Shown: positions 31,997-33,215 of the stretch, in pieces | Numbering within the stretch: position 1 is the first letter of the stretch | Layout: every line of letters starts with the position of its first letter | From: an uncultured Sutterella sp. | GTDB lineage: Bacteria > Pseudomonadota > Gammaproteobacteria > Burkholderiales > Burkholderiaceae_F | NCBI GenBank assembly: GCA_905202595.1 | Contig: CAJKSP010000026.1 | Coordinates: forward strand, 1 to 33,215 | Reading direction: 5' to 3' | Length of the DNA: 33,215 bases | Notes under the pieces: generated by a model | Told to the model about the DNA's origin: nothing | The model's input: the letters and a program-made list of their open reading frames with translations, nothing else | Databases searched by the model: none | Program-made: the position numbers and the translations under genes

Positions 31997-32449
31997 ATGA
32001 AGATGAGATCCATTCTGGCCGCTTCGGCGCGCCTTCACGAAGGCGCAAACCGGCTCCTCGTTCAGGAGATGGCGGCGCGCGGGCTCGGGGATCTTCCCGC
32101 GAGCTGCGGCGACATACTCCGCGTGCTCTTTCGTACGGAAGGCCTGACGCTCGCGGCGCTTGCTGCGCGCATCGGGCGCACGAAGTCGACGGCGTCCGTC
32201 ATGGTGGAGCGGCTCGAGAAGCTCGGCTACGTGCAGAAGGTCCGCTCTTCCGAGGACGCCCGCGCCGTGATGCTCTCGCTTTCGCCCGCGGGCCGCGCGC
32301 TCGAGAGTGAAGTCAAAGCGATTTCCGAGGTCGTGAACGAGCGGATCTGCCGAGGGCTTTCTGAAGCGGAGGCCGATGCGCTCGAGCTGCTGCTCGAGCG
32401 GGCGGCGTGCAATTTCACGCCGGAGGATCTGCCGGAGAAGAGGCGCTGA
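31997..32449 (+). CDS. MarR-family transcriptional regulator
   Basis: Winged helix-turn-helix repressor of 150 residues. The DNA-binding part is about 36-95: LTLAALAARIGRTKSTASVMVERLEKLGYVQKVRSSEDARAVMLSLSPAGRAL. This is the standard MarR pattern, with the recognition helix around KSTASVMVERL and the wing ending at the conserved SSEDARAV (DxR). Long helices at both ends serve dimer formation. I chose ATG 31997 because the upstream frame runs across the promoter and operators; ATG 32003 is also possible. The ribosome binding site is weak. It is followed 109 bp later by a cupin gene that it probably controls. The ligand is unknown. Confidence 0.9.
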   Translation: MKMRSILAASARLHEGANRLLVQEMAARGLGDLPASCGDILRVLFRTEGLTLAALAARIGRTKSTASVMVERLEKLGYVQKVRSSEDARAVMLSLSPAGRALESEVKAISEVVNERICRGLSEAEADALELLLERAACNFTPEDLPEKRR

Positions 32450-32558
32450 CTTTCAATCGGCGCGTTGAACGCTGCAGGTTTTTTCATAAAAGCGCAGGGC
32501 AGGACAGGCGCAGCAAAGCTGCCGTCCCATCGCTCTGCATGAATGAGGAGGCATTGCC

Positions 32559-32942
32559 ATGTCAGAAAATTTCGCCAAGATTCATGTTCCTTCTGCGCCC
32601 CGCACGGAGCTGCACGACAAGCTCGGGCTCACGGGCTGCGAAGTGTCCGTCAATGAGCTGCCGGCCGGCGCTGCGGTGCCGTTTGTGCACTGCCACAAGG
32701 AAAACGAGGAGCTCTACGGCGTGCTGGAAGGCCGCGGCGAGCTCTGGATCGACGGGAAGGTCGAGCAGCTTGAAGCGGGCGACTGGTTCCGCATCTCGCC
32801 CGCCGGCCATCGCGCAATCCGTGCGGCTGATGACTGCGGCATGAAGTTCATCTGCATCCAGACGAAGGCGGGAAGCCTTTCGCACTACACGATGACCGAC
32901 GGCGTCTTCTGCGAGGGCGAAAAGGCGCCCTGGCACAATTGA
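32559..32942 (+). CDS. Small cupin-fold protein
   Basis: Single-domain cupin_2 protein of 127 residues, probably cytoplasmic and metal-binding. Candidate metal ligands are H44, H46 and E51 in HCHKENEEL, with H84 in PAGHRAI. The conserved glycines of both cupin motifs are present (GVLEGRGELWIDG, LEAGDWFRISPAGH). Such proteins act as small dioxygenases, isomerases or sugar- or quinone-linked detoxification enzymes; the substrate cannot be read. A strong ribosome binding site (GAGGAGG) precedes the ATG. The stop codon TGA coincides with the first bases of the TnpB-element right end, so the element inserted exactly at the gene's end. The C-terminus (KAPWHN) looks of normal length. Confidence 0.85.
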   Translation: MSENFAKIHVPSAPRTELHDKLGLTGCEVSVNELPAGAAVPFVHCHKENEELYGVLEGRGELWIDGKVEQLEAGDWFRISPAGHRAIRAADDCGMKFICIQTKAGSLSHYTMTDGVFCEGEKAPWHN

Positions 32943-33064
32943 CATCCTCTCCGCCCCGATGGGCGGAGATTTCCTACTGAGCCGTCATGCAGCCGAGGGC
33001 TGCTTGACGGTCTCTTCAACGGGTTCCTGCTGTTGAACGGAGTGTCCCTTGCGAGACGACCGAC
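32941..33064 (-). ncRNA. Right end and probable omega-RNA region of a TnpB element
   Basis: Reading on the minus strand after the tnpB stop, three inverted repeats follow: TTCAAC/GTTGAA (33015-33020 with 33032-33037), a 13-bp stem with one mismatch (32982-32994 with 32998-33010), and an 8-bp stem with a 4-nt loop (32949-32956 with 32961-32968) ending in GGATGTC. This is the usual layout of the right end of IS605/IS1341-type elements, where the guide RNA of TnpB is made from the end of tnpB through the right end. The guide would be read from the flanking cupin sequence below 32941. The exact boundary is unsure by a few bases. Confidence 0.65.
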
Positions 33065-33215
33065 TCACTTGAGCTTCAGCAGTACTCTGAAGCTTCCCAC
33101 AGGTTCTAAGGCGTGCCCGCGCCCGAGAATGTTGATCGCGCCCACACGGTCCGCGTTGTACATGTACCCGCACTTTTCGCATCGAAACTGCGCCTGCGTC
33201 GGCCGGTTGGCTGCC
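33065..33215 (-). CDS. tnpB: TnpB RNA-guided nuclease, C-terminal part (cut by window edge)
   Basis: The last 49 residues of a TnpB (OrfB, IS200/IS605/IS1341-type) protein, running off the right edge. Visible are the second half of the zinc ribbon (FRCEKCGY) and the NADRVGAINILGRG motif. The aspartate of this motif is the third catalytic acid of the RuvC-like nuclease. The tail, ALEPVGSFRVLLKLK, is typical of bacterial TnpB. This part appears intact, so the nuclease may be active; the rest lies outside the window. A competing minus-strand frame at 32985-33182 is a shadow. Confidence 0.88.
   Translation of the reverse strand, partial: AANRPTQAQFRCEKCGYMYNADRVGAINILGRGHALEPVGSFRVLLKLK

Noticed and set aside
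32985..33182. Minus-strand frame of 65 codons in the element end
   Set aside because: It runs out of frame with the conserved TnpB C-terminus and through the right-end hairpins.
1..33215. CRISPR array, tRNA or rRNA genes
   Set aside because: No regularly spaced repeats beyond the short ones listed and no cloverleaf or rRNA-like sequence was seen by eye; a covariance search would settle this.

Overview
The window is a high-GC Gram-negative chromosome segment. It most resembles the Sutterella/Parasutterella group (Sutterellaceae, Burkholderiales). I infer this from gene content only: exported fumarate-reductase-like flavoproteins in multiple copies, FixJ-type two-component systems next to them, and autotransporters. 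No rRNA or tRNA gene is visible to confirm it.

Layout. Positions 1-461 hold no convincing gene, only a hairpin resembling the right end of a TnpB-type element. Positions 462-4362 (+) are a translationally coupled operon: sensor kinase, response regulator, flavin reductase. Positions 4645-6497 (+) encode a Tat-exported flavin reductase plus a small three-haem c-type cytochrome, ending in a good terminator. A gene-poor stretch follows with an orphan DUF1778-like antitoxin (7280). A large autotransporter (7953-11732) lies downstream of a C11 tract. Next come a small helix-turn-helix protein (11974) and a canonical fumarate-reductase-type flavoprotein (12985). A divergent module follows: kinase and regulator on the minus strand (14757-17289), flavin reductase on the plus strand (17455). 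A second autotransporter (19239-21500) lies downstream of a G12 tract. The minus-strand run 29184-21915 then reads reductase, kinase, regulator, reductase, reductase. The right end has an AT-rich orphan gene (29222), an unknown gene (30710), a MarR regulator with two visible operator copies, a cupin, and the C-terminus and right end of a TnpB (IS200/IS605/IS1341-type) element cut by the window edge.

How it works together. Seven FAD-dependent reductases with at least four different active-site types sit in 27 kb, with three kinase/regulator pairs whose kinases carry a PhnD-like periplasmic sensor. The likely theme is anaerobic respiration with organic electron acceptors. Each two-component system would sense an acceptor in the periplasm and switch on the adjacent exported reductase, and electrons would arrive by small c-type cytochromes such as 6186. 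The substrates cannot be read from sequence. Only 12985 keeps the textbook fumarate reductase residues. Large arrays of such reductases are known from Sutterella wadsworthensis and some other gut bacteria.

The two autotransporters with homopolymeric tracts just upstream suggest phase-variable surface proteins interleaved with the respiratory genes. Family statements rest on recalled motifs, not on searches.
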